From assembly GCA_964367905.1 (NCBI GenBank), contig CAYIZP010000078.1, forward strand, positions 1 to 7,556: a stretch of DNA of 7,556 nucleotides, read 5' to 3'. Of this stretch, positions 1 through 6,011 are shown piece after piece. The stretch's first letter is position 1. Each line of letters begins with the position of its first letter. Source of the DNA: CAUPWF01 sp964367905. GTDB lineage: Bacteria; Bacillota; Clostridia; Lachnospirales; Lachnospiraceae. The notes below the pieces were generated by a model. It was not told the DNA's origin. It did not search any database and saw only the letters and a list, made by a program, of their open reading frames with translations. The position numbers and the translations under genes were made by a program.

Positions 1-109
1 ACTTATGGACGCAACAAAAATCAAATCTATGGGCTGGGAGCCTAAGATTGATTTAGCAGACGGTGTTAGAGAGTTTTATAGGTGGTATAGAGGCAATAGT
101 TGTTTTTGA
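1..109 (+). CDS. fcl: GDP-L-fucose synthase, C-terminal 35 residues (5' end outside window)
   Basis: The frame starting at base 2 is open from the window edge to TGA at 107-109. Its residues include LMDATKIKSMGWEPKIDL, followed by a DGVREFYRWY segment. The order L-M-D, then K-x(3)-GW-x-P-x-I-x-L, then G-x(5)-Y-x-W-Y is the typical C-terminal end of GDP-L-fucose synthase (Fcl/WcaG), an NADPH-dependent epimerase/reductase of the extended SDR family. That enzyme converts GDP-4-keto-6-deoxy-D-mannose to GDP-L-fucose in the cytosol. Catalytic residues (the Ser-Tyr-Lys triad) are outside the window, so intactness cannot be judged. The family match is by eye. A related NDP-sugar epimerase is the main alternative, but the perosamine synthase downstream uses the same GDP-4-keto-6-deoxymannose intermediate, which favours Fcl. 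Confidence 0.72.
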   Translation, partial: LMDATKIKSMGWEPKIDLADGVREFYRWYRGNSCF

Positions 110-196
110 ACAATTTTTACTTCAGTAGAATTTAATCAAAAATAATTATGCTATAGTATAGTAGCTGCGATGACCTAGCTAGAATAAGAAGGTTTT

Positions 197-873
197 TTGA
201 AAAAATATTATTTATTGGGCATAGTTTCCATCTTAAAACAAAGAGTTCTAAGTTTTTTACCGATATTTTAGCTAAATACTATGAGGTATCTACTATATGG
301 GATGACTCATGGGAAACAAATATACCAATTGATATAAACTCTATAAATGATACATAATCAGCAGTTATATTTTGGCAACATGTTACTTCAGTTAATATTG
401 ATACAGTGTCAACACTTTTTGAAAAATATGATGTTAATATTCACATGCATAAAAGTATAGAACCTTATCAGGAATATATTGAGCCATCAAGGGAGCAAGA
501 ACTAAAACATAATATAACATACTCATCATGGTTTGACTCAATAGAAGAGTTACAAGAGTGTATTAAATCAAAAACTTTTTTTATTGCACCACATACCGCT
601 GAAGGGATAGGGATGTTATTTCTTGAGGCAATGGCAATGTGGAGAGTCATAATTGCACATAATGAAGCAACAATGAATGAATATATCAAACATGGTAAAA
701 CAGTATATTTATTTGATATTAATAACCCTGAACCTTTAATATTAAAGAATATTGATTGTATGCGTAAGGCAATCTATGAATATGCAAAAGCAGGTTATGA
801 TAACTGGGAAAGTTATAAATGTAAAATAATAGAATTTATATCTTGTGAGAATAAATGTTTCGATAACACTTAG
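197..873 (+). pseudogene. Decayed glycosyltransferase gene (GT-B type, family 1/4-like)
   Basis: One reading frame carries recognisable glycosyltransferase sequence on both sides of a stop. The N-terminal part, from about 202, reads KKILFIGHSFHLKTKSSKFF, a typical GT-B start. It is cut by TAA at 355-357. The same frame then continues through IFWQHVTSVN, NITYSSWFDS, EGIGMLFLEAMAMW and MNEYIKHGKTVYLFD to TAG at 871-873. The donor-binding stretch normally reads E-G-x-G-x(3)-L-E-A-M-A-x-G; here the final Gly is Trp (TGG). No ATG, GTG or TTG opens the frame before the stop. A TTG at 197-199, just after AAGAAGG (186-192), would serve if the following A6 run had one more A. The whole remnant is about 225 codons, against roughly 330 or more in intact relatives (from memory), and the central part seems missing. 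The stretch from a GTG at 406 is open to 873, but it begins in mid-domain and is unlikely to be a functional gene. The 87 bases before the remnant show nothing definite. Confidence 0.8.
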
Positions 874-943
874 TGTATTAGACGAAGTTAAAGTATCTGT
901 ATAGAGAAATGCCTGACAGTGCATACGAGTTGATTGGGTGTGA

Positions 944-972
944 TTACCTTATTTATTGCAGCAATCTATAAT
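944..972 (+). promoter_or_regulatory. Possible sigma-70-type promoter ahead of the double glycosyltransferase
   Basis: A perfect TATAAT lies at 967-972. A poor -35 (TTACCT, 944-949, 3 of 6 matches to TTGACA) sits 17 bases upstream, and there is no extended TGn element. It lies in the 152-base non-coding gap between the decayed gene and the start at 1026, a sensible place for a secondary promoter. TATAAT also arises by chance in DNA this AT-rich, so the call is weak. Confidence 0.28.
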
Positions 973-1025
973 GCTATAGGAGTTAATATATTAGGTATGT
1001 TTATGCATAATGGAGAGAAAATAAG

Positions 1026-2780
1026 ATGATGGTAAAACCATTAGTTACAGTTATTACAATTACATATAACTTAATAGAAGCGAATAGGCGTGAAACATTT
1101 TTGCAATGTGTTGAAAGTGTTAAAAATCAAACATATGATAATATTGAGTACATAATAATCGATGGTGCATCTACGGATGGCACGATAGAACTGATAGAGT
1201 CAGCAGGTGTTACATATTATTCTGAGCCTGATAAAGGCATATATGATGCGATGAATAAGGGGATTGATAAAGCACATGGCAAGTATATCGCATTTTTAAA
1301 TTCTGATGATCTATGGCATGATAATAGGGCTGTTGAGTATGCCGTTGAGGTATTTCAAACAACTGGTTGTGATTTTTGTGGTGGAAATACTCGTTTTATA
1401 GACGAGAACAAACCTGAAGCAAATCATATAAGATATGCTAACTTAACTCAAGTATTTACACGTATGCCATTTTGCCATCAAGCAATGTTTTGTAAAACAA
1501 GTGTTATGCGCGATGAAGGTAATTATGATTTGCAATATAAAAGTGCTAGTGATTATGATTTTATACTAAAGCTTTTCTTCAAAAAATATAAAGCTGCAGT
1601 TATTCCTTTAACGTTTGCAACATTTCGCATGGGTGGAGAGTCTTTTGAGAATTATGAGTTATCATGGAATGAATGCAAAAAAATTGCTCATAAGTACTAT
1701 GATGAGTACTACATTTTAGATGAAAAAGAAGAAGAACTATTCATTAAAGAGGCAGTGCTCCCTGATAAGTTGATTAAATCCTTAGATGTTTTGCTGAACG
1801 AGAAACAGGATTGGAATGCACCAAGGGTATCGGTCATCACAGTTTGTTATAATCTGATAAAACATGGTCGTGTTGAGAGTTTTGAACGATGTATGGAATC
1901 TGTCAATAAGCAAATATATAAGAATATAGAGCATATTATTATAGATGGTGGTTCTGATGATGGCACATTAGAACTAGTGCAAAAGTATTCAAAAAAAGGC
2001 TGGGTGACGTACATATCTGAATCAGATAATGGTATTTATGATGCTATGTCCAAAGGGGTAAGGTTGTCTACTGGAGATATTTTGTATTTTTTAAATACTG
2101 ATGACTACCTATGTGATAATAGTATTGTTGAGCAAATAGTTGATCTTTTTGAACAAACAAATGTAGACGCTATATTTGGAAATATTATTCCTTATTTAAT
2201 TGATAATGAAGCACAATATGTACCTGTTTTTCAGCTAAATGAGCCTGCCAAATGGGAAGATATTAAAAAAGCAGATGATATACTTCTAAAAAGAAATATA
2301 CATCATCAGACAATTTTTTATAAAAAATATGTATTTAACACGGCTTCATTTTTCTCAAATGAGATTCCGACAGGAAGCGACTGGTTACTTCATTGCAATG
2401 CTTTTATTCGTGATAGATACTCTCTGCAATATTATGACATTAATGTGGCTTATTTTAATATGGGAGGAGTTTCAACTAATTCAGAAAATTCCCCAATTGA
2501 AGAATATATGAATCTCCACCAGCAACTATATACGAAATATTGTGAATATTTGACTATTACTGATGAAGATAATAATAATATTCAACTGCATAACAGTGAT
2601 GTATGGGAAGTTACAAAAACTAAGCTGTTTAATAAGACAATATTTGTGGAAAAGAAAAAAGAAGGAATAAAAAAGAAGTATTTGCTAAACTTTATACCTT
2701 TTATTAAAGCAGTGAATAATGGAAGAAAAAAGACATATTATTTATTTCATAAAATTCCAATATTTAATCGATACATATAA
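1026..2780 (+). CDS. Bifunctional glycosyltransferase with two tandem GT2 domains
   Basis: The 584-residue product holds two full family-2 (GT-A) glycosyltransferase domains. Domain 1 (about residues 5-250) shows VTVITITYN (7-15), IIDGASTDGT (44-53), EPDKGIYDAMNKG (67-79) and LNSDD (91-95), where the DD corresponds to the metal/nucleotide-binding DxD-type site; later come FCHQAMF and FRMGGES. Domain 2 (about 265-515) repeats the order: VSVITVCYN (268-276), DGGSDDGT (307-314), ESDNGIYDAMSKG, LNTDD (356-360), IHHQTIF and FNMGGVS. Both keep their key acidic residues, so two inverting transfers from nucleotide-sugar donors are plausible; sugars and linkages cannot be read. The C-terminus (about 549-584) is a basic-hydrophobic tail, LLNFIPFIK, 13 residues after its Pro, then YLFHKIPIF, probably peripheral to the inner membrane. 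The first ATG (1026) follows GGAGAG (1012-1017) by 8 bases; a second ATG is adjacent. The next gene begins 83 bases after the stop. Confidence 0.9.
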   Translation: MMVKPLVTVITITYNLIEANRRETFLQCVESVKNQTYDNIEYIIIDGASTDGTIELIESAGVTYYSEPDKGIYDAMNKGIDKAHGKYIAFLNSDDLWHDNRAVEYAVEVFQTTGCDFCGGNTRFIDENKPEANHIRYANLTQVFTRMPFCHQAMFCKTSVMRDEGNYDLQYKSASDYDFILKLFFKKYKAAVIPLTFATFRMGGESFENYELSWNECKKIAHKYYDEYYILDEKEEELFIKEAVLPDKLIKSLDVLLNEKQDWNAPRVSVITVCYNLIKHGRVESFERCMESVNKQIYKNIEHIIIDGGSDDGTLELVQKYSKKGWVTYISESDNGIYDAMSKGVRLSTGDILYFLNTDDYLCDNSIVEQIVDLFEQTNVDAIFGNIIPYLIDNEAQYVPVFQLNEPAKWEDIKKADDILLKRNIHHQTIFYKKYVFNTASFFSNEIPTGSDWLLHCNAFIRDRYSLQYYDINVAYFNMGGVSTNSENSPIEEYMNLHQQLYTKYCEYLTITDEDNNNIQLHNSDVWEVTKTKLFNKTIFVEKKKEGIKKKYLLNFIPFIKAVNNGRKKTYYLFHKIPIFNRYI

Positions 2781-2809
2781 ATAATAGTGCATAAATATTG
2801 CCAGTAATA

Positions 2810-2838
2810 AAGCAATCAACTGTGTGATGTGATTGTTT
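2810..2838 (+). repeat. Inverted repeat (9-bp arms, 11-base loop) before the perosamine synthase gene
   Basis: AAGCAATCA (2810-2818) pairs with TGATTGTTT (2830-2838) with one G-U pair, leaving an 11-base loop. It fills the gap between the double glycosyltransferase and the perosamine synthase ribosome site. There is no clean U-tract after it and the arm is AT-rich, so it is not a convincing terminator. It could be a weak RNA hairpin that attenuates or protects the transcript, or chance. Confidence 0.35.
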
Positions 2839-2852
2839 GTATACAAAATGCG

Positions 2853-2858
2853 AGGAAG
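2853..2858 (+). promoter_or_regulatory. Ribosome binding site that fixes the perosamine synthase start at 2864
   Basis: AGGAAG, part of the longer GAGGAAGTGA, ends 5 bases before ATG at 2864. The frame is also open from a TTG at 2837, but that codon lies inside the inverted-repeat arm, lacks its own Shine-Dalgarno site and would add nine residues that are not expected in the family. Confidence 0.75.
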
Positions 2859-2863
2859 TGAAA

Positions 2864-3961
2864 ATGTATAAATATCCAGTTTATCAGCCATCATTAACAG
2901 GTAATGAGAAAAAATACGTAAACGAATGTATGGAGTCAACATGGATTTCTTCAAAGGGGAAATTTATAAATGATTTTGAACAAGCATTTGCTGATTATAT
3001 TAATATCCAATATGCAACTGCTGTTTCAAATGGCACAGTTGCCATTCATTTGGCTTTAACAGCTTTAGGGATAGGTATAGGTGATGAAGTTATTGTTCCG
3101 ACATTTACATATATTGCATCAGCTAATCCTATTGTTCAGCTAGGTGCCGTTCCGGTATTTGTTGATAGTCTAAAGGATACATGGCAAATGAATCCTTTAG
3201 ATATCAGAGCAAAAATTACTTCTAAAACAAAAGCTATTATGGTTGTTCATCTCTATGGACATCCTTGTGATATGGATGAAATTATGCTGATAGCAAAAGA
3301 GTATAATCTTTTCATTATTGAAGACTGTGCTGAGGCAATTGGCTCAAAATATAAAAATAAATATGTTGGCTCATTTGGTGATGTTTCAACATTTTCTTTT
3401 TTTGGGAATAAAACAATAACCTGTGGTGAAGGGGGGATGGTTGTTACCAATGACACAACTCTTTATAATAGGTTAGTTCACTATAAAGGCCAGGGACTAG
3501 CTAAATACAGGGAATACTGGCATGATGTTGTAGGCTTCAATTATCGTATGACAAATATTCAAGCTGCGATAGGGTTAGCCCAATTAGAGCAAATTAAAAC
3601 TTTTTTAGTAAAAAAGAGACAAATAGCTCAATGGTATAACGACAGCTTTAGCAATATTGATCAAGTTGAATTTCACCAAGAATGTAACAATGTATATCAT
3701 TCTTACTGGATGTGTTCTATTCTTTTAGAGTCGCCAGAAATAAGAGATGATTTGCGTGAAAAATTAAAAAGTGCAGGAGTTGAAACAAGACCTACTTTTT
3801 ACCCTATTCACACAATGCCTATGTATTCAGCAAAATATGAAAAACACAAGGTTGCAGAAGATATATCACTCAGAGGTATCAACTTGCCAAGTTATCCAGC
3901 ATTAGAGCAAGTTGATGTTGAAGAAATATGTAATGTAATCAAGAAGTTCTATGAAAAATAA
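2864..3961 (+). CDS. per: GDP-perosamine synthase (GDP-4-keto-6-deoxy-D-mannose 4-aminotransferase)
   Basis: This PLP-dependent aminotransferase of the DegT/DnrJ/EryC1/StrS family makes GDP-perosamine from GDP-4-keto-6-deoxy-D-mannose, with glutamate as amino donor, in the cytosol. The 365-residue length is that of RfbE/Per enzymes. It starts MYKYPVYQPSLTGNEKKYV and continues with STWISSKGKFI, AVSNGTVAIHLAL, DEVIVPTFTYIASANPI, HLYGHPCDMD, IIEDCAEAIGSKY (PLP-ring Asp154), SFFGNKTITCGEGGM (Schiff-base Lys183), HDVVGFNYRMTNIQAAIGLAQLE and TRPTFYPIHTMPMYS. From memory this follows E. coli O157 RfbE/Per nearly block by block, including CAEA after the Asp, where many relatives in the family carry a His (DAAHA-like). 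The overlapping acyltransferase and the fucose synthase upstream fit the pathway. All expected residues are present and no damage is seen. Another GDP-4-keto-6-deoxyhexose aminotransferase is possible but less likely. Confidence 0.92.
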   Translation: MYKYPVYQPSLTGNEKKYVNECMESTWISSKGKFINDFEQAFADYINIQYATAVSNGTVAIHLALTALGIGIGDEVIVPTFTYIASANPIVQLGAVPVFVDSLKDTWQMNPLDIRAKITSKTKAIMVVHLYGHPCDMDEIMLIAKEYNLFIIEDCAEAIGSKYKNKYVGSFGDVSTFSFFGNKTITCGEGGMVVTNDTTLYNRLVHYKGQGLAKYREYWHDVVGFNYRMTNIQAAIGLAQLEQIKTFLVKKRQIAQWYNDSFSNIDQVEFHQECNNVYHSYWMCSILLESPEIRDDLREKLKSAGVETRPTFYPIHTMPMYSAKYEKHKVAEDISLRGINLPSYPALEQVDVEEICNVIKKFYEK

Positions 3962-4544
3962 AATCATAATAATAGGATGTGGCGGACATGCTCGTAGCGT
4001 CGCAAATATAATATTAATGAATGATGAAAAAGCAGAACTCCTTTTTGTTGATAAGAACGCACGAGACAATGAATATATTTATGGTTTCAAAGTTGATAGA
4101 TCAGTAGATAAAAATACTGCTAGCCAATTTGTTGCAATTGGATGTAATAGACAGAGGATGGAATTATCAGCAGAAAAACCAAATATGTCAGTTATATCGA
4201 GAGATGCATTTTTAGGAATAGGGAGTGTCATAGAAGCGGGCTCGTTTATAGGTCAAGGAGTTCATTTGGGGCCAGAGGTATTTATTGGCAAAGGAACAAT
4301 AATAAATACACATGCCGTAATTGAGCATGAAACAAAAATTGGTAGTTTTTGCCATATAGCACCAAATACAACTGTTTGCGGGCGAGTGGACATTGGCGAT
4401 AATGTCTTTATAGGTGCAGGTACAATAATCAAGGAATCCATTAATATTTGCTCAGATGTTGTTATTGGAGCTGGCAGTGTTGTTATAAAGGATATAGTCG
4501 AGTCTGGTACATATGTCGGAAATCCAGTTCGTAAGATAACTTAG
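3951..4544 (+). CDS. NeuD/PglD-type sugar O/N-acyltransferase, probable GDP-perosamine N-acetyltransferase (PerB-like)
   Basis: The 197-residue protein has the two-part PglD/NeuD layout. The N-terminal Rossmann-like nucleotide-sugar-binding domain begins KIIIIGCGGHARSVANII (residues 4-21). A left-handed beta-helix of hexapeptide repeats follows from about residue 85 (for example IGSVIEAGSFIGQGVHLG and DIGDNVFIGAGTIIK) and ends VGNPVRKIT. The catalytic His is probably His126 in AVIEHETKIG, with a second conserved His135 in FCHIAP; the 9-residue spacing matches my memory of PglD. These enzymes move an acetyl group from acetyl-CoA to a 4-amino sugar nucleotide. The start lies inside the last codons of the perosamine synthase (11-base overlap), so the two are probably translationally coupled. 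This makes GDP-perosamine the likely substrate, giving GDP-N-acetylperosamine. The acyl group (acetyl or formyl-like) is not provable here. AAGAAG at 3941-3946 is a weak ribosome site. Confidence 0.85.
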   Translation: MKNKIIIIGCGGHARSVANIILMNDEKAELLFVDKNARDNEYIYGFKVDRSVDKNTASQFVAIGCNRQRMELSAEKPNMSVISRDAFLGIGSVIEAGSFIGQGVHLGPEVFIGKGTIINTHAVIEHETKIGSFCHIAPNTTVCGRVDIGDNVFIGAGTIIKESINICSDVVIGAGSVVIKDIVESGTYVGNPVRKIT

Positions 4545-4563
4545 ATAAAAGGATAGTAGAATA

Positions 4564-5751
4564 ATGAAAGTAGGCGTTTTAACTGAAAATTTTATAGATT
4601 TGATTGGTGCAAAGGATTTTATTTCACATATTATATATGGATTGTTAAACATAGCTGACGAGAAGTCTATAGAGATTTTTGTATTAGTGAAAGAAGAAAA
4701 AGAGTATAGAAAACTTTCTGGATTGAAAAGATTATATAAGAAAATTCTTTATGATAAGAACGCATATAATATAAGTAAGAGAAATAATCAATTTGAACAG
4801 TTTGACAGCGAAAAGCTCTTTTTTGTTGGTTATACAAGCGATGTTATATCTATTAGCCAAACTCTTGGTCTTGATTTTCTGATGCCACATATGAATAGTA
4901 GCTATCTTTATACTACTATACCTAATGTAGGATATCTGTATGATTGCCAACATAAGTATTTACCAAATTTCTTCGCACCGGAAGTTATAAAAGCAAGAGA
5001 TGAGTTTTTCTCTGAAATGGCAAAACAGCCACTAGTTGTGAACTCAAGAGACACAAGGAATGATTATATTAAGTTCTATAATGCAAATCCAGATACTATA
5101 TATGCTTTACCGTTTACACCAAAGCTTAATGAAATGTACTTATCAGACTATTCTGAGGATATATTAAAATATAATTTGCCTAAAAAATATTTTCTTTCGT
5201 CAAATCAATTTTGGGTTCATAAAGACCATGCTACGCTTTTCAGAGCATTTGCAAAATTCATTGAAACATCTAAATGTTCAGATTTTCAGCTAGTATGCAC
5301 TGGTACAATGGAAGACTTTAGGAAACCAAACTATATTAAATCTTTAGAAGCTCTTATTAAAGAACTAAATATATCAGATAAAGTTAGGCTATTAGGACTT
5401 ATCCCTAAGAATGAACAGATTGAGATCATGAAGGGGTGTGTTGCTGTTATTCAGACAACTCTATTTGAAGGTGGGCCTGGCGGTGGTTCAGTATGGGATG
5501 CCCTTTCAATAGGAGCTCCTGCTATTGTTTCTGATATCCCTGTGAATTTAGAGATTGAAAGCGAGTTAGTGACTTTTTTTAAAACTTCGGATGTAGATGA
5601 TTTAACAACTAAAATGCATGAACTTAATAGTAAAGATCGTAAAGTATATTCTAGTGAAGAACTAAGCGTCGCAAGTAATCGAAATGCAAGAAAACTTGGC
5701 TTGGCATTATATGAAATAATGCTTGAGTTAATAGATAGAAAAAGAAAATGA
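4564..5751 (+). CDS. GT4-like (GT-B fold) glycosyltransferase
   Basis: The 395-residue product starts MKVGVLTENFIDLIGAKDFI, a GT-B N-terminal strand and loop. The acceptor-side half includes PNVGYLYDCQHKYLPNFF. The donor-side half begins near residue 210 with FLSSNQFWVHKDHATLFRAF (Lys220 in WVHKDH), then LVCTGTMEDF and VRLLGLIPKNEQIEIMKGC. It ends with TLFEGGPGGGSVWDALSIG and IVSDIPVNLEIE. This order is that of retaining GT4 enzymes using nucleotide sugars. The usual E-x(7)-E donor motif is altered: Glu302 is followed by a Gly-rich loop, and the second acid is Asp312, ten residues on. This seems to be a recognised subgroup rather than damage. Sugar and linkage cannot be assigned. It starts 19 bases after the acyltransferase stop, with AAAAGGA (4547-4553) 10 bases before ATG. 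Unlike its GT2 and GT8 neighbours it has no LFG-type tail and ends IDRKRK. Confidence 0.87.
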   Translation: MKVGVLTENFIDLIGAKDFISHIIYGLLNIADEKSIEIFVLVKEEKEYRKLSGLKRLYKKILYDKNAYNISKRNNQFEQFDSEKLFFVGYTSDVISISQTLGLDFLMPHMNSSYLYTTIPNVGYLYDCQHKYLPNFFAPEVIKARDEFFSEMAKQPLVVNSRDTRNDYIKFYNANPDTIYALPFTPKLNEMYLSDYSEDILKYNLPKKYFLSSNQFWVHKDHATLFRAFAKFIETSKCSDFQLVCTGTMEDFRKPNYIKSLEALIKELNISDKVRLLGLIPKNEQIEIMKGCVAVIQTTLFEGGPGGGSVWDALSIGAPAIVSDIPVNLEIESELVTFFKTSDVDDLTTKMHELNSKDRKVYSSEELSVASNRNARKLGLALYEIMLELIDRKRK

Positions 5752-5842
5752 TATAGAGCGGATTAGCTTATTTAGTATACCACAATAGCGCGTATAACTT
5801 GCAATAACTATATTACATAGTGTGAAAATAGCTACCTTACGA

Positions 5843-5859
5843 TCATAGATATTCTATGA
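5843..5859 (+). repeat. Perfect 7-bp inverted repeat upstream of the 36-codon ORF
   Basis: TCATAGA (5843-5849) and TCTATGA (5853-5859) are exact reverse complements around a 3-base centre. The element lies in the 5752-5865 gap, 6 bases before the small ORF start, and carries the in-frame TGA that bounds that ORF. The tight centre and symmetry would suit a dimeric protein site or a small hairpin, but no function can be assigned. The rest of the 114-base gap shows no clear promoter. Confidence 0.35.
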
Positions 5860-5865
5860 GAAGTG

Positions 5866-5976
5866 ATGAAAGAAAGAATTAGTATTCTGGGGCTCCCTAT
5901 TATCAAAAAAACAAGAAGTGAAGAATTTAAGCGAACATATCTTTTTGGTATACGAGTATGTAAAAAGAAAGCATAA
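5866..5976 (+). CDS. 36-codon ORF made only of a glycosyltransferase-type LFG tail module (peptide or gene remnant)
   Basis: ATG at 5866 opens a frame to TAA at 5974-5976 that encodes 36 residues: MKERISILGLPIIKK, a charged linker TRSEEFKR, then TYLFGIRVCKKKA. A hydrophobic L-G-x-P core is followed by 13 residues and YLFG, the same plan and spacing as the tails of the double GT2 and the GT8 in this window. The frame is closed upstream by TGA at 5857-5859, and the residues before that stop show no recognisable domain. The ribosome site is poor: GAAGTGA overlaps the ATG. The stop shares one base with an in-frame ATG of the GT8 gene (TAATG). Either the ORF is the surviving 3' end of a deleted glycosyltransferase gene, or it is a small translated peptide. 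I slightly prefer remnant. Confidence 0.42.
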   Translation: MKERISILGLPIIKKTRSEEFKRTYLFGIRVCKKKA

Positions 5977-6000
5977 TGCGTACGAGAATGAAAACTATTC

Positions 6001-6005
6001 GAGGA
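6001..6005 (+). promoter_or_regulatory. Ribosome binding site that favours the GT8 start at 6012
   Basis: GAGGA ends 6 bases before ATG at 6012. The upstream in-frame ATGs at 5976 and 5988 have no comparable site, and they would add a basic, non-domain extension before the first beta-strand (ISIFLAS). Confidence 0.65.
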
Positions 6006-6011
6006 TTTAAG

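Noticed and set aside
164..182. TAGCT...AGCTA near 162-182 as a terminator after the fucose synthase
   Set aside because: Five-base arms only, no T-run, and AGCT is self-complementary so such matches are common.
406..873. Intact 155-codon gene starting at GTG 406
   Set aside because: Glycosyltransferase sequence continues upstream in the same frame through a stop at 355-357, the GTG lies in mid-domain and has no ribosome site; treated as part of a pseudogene.
866..876. ACACTTAGTGT palindrome at the stop of the decayed gene as a terminator
   Set aside because: Only 5-bp arms around one base, with no U-tract; too short for a hairpin terminator.
909..971. 20-codon frame from ATG 911 (MPDSAYELIG...)
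   Set aside because: No ribosome site, no similarity I recognise, length within chance.
2329..2511. 60-codon + strand frame within the double glycosyltransferase
   Set aside because: Shadow of the GT2 gene in another frame, with no domain or ribosome site.
2837..2863. TTG start adding nine residues to the perosamine synthase
   Set aside because: TTG lies in a hairpin arm without its own Shine-Dalgarno; ATG 2864 has AGGAAG at proper spacing and gives the family N-terminus.
468..4953. Several 60-73 codon minus-strand frames (468-689, 742-924, 2742-2954, 3253-3456, 4452-4652, 4732-4953)
   Set aside because: All are antisense to well-supported + strand genes or the remnant, lack recognisable domains and are typical of AT-rich DNA.
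5976..6011. GT8 start at ATG 5976 (TAATG with the small ORF)
   Set aside because: No ribosome site, and the extra 12 residues precede the first beta-strand of the fold; GAGGA points to ATG 6012. Coupled initiation at 5976 cannot be fully excluded.
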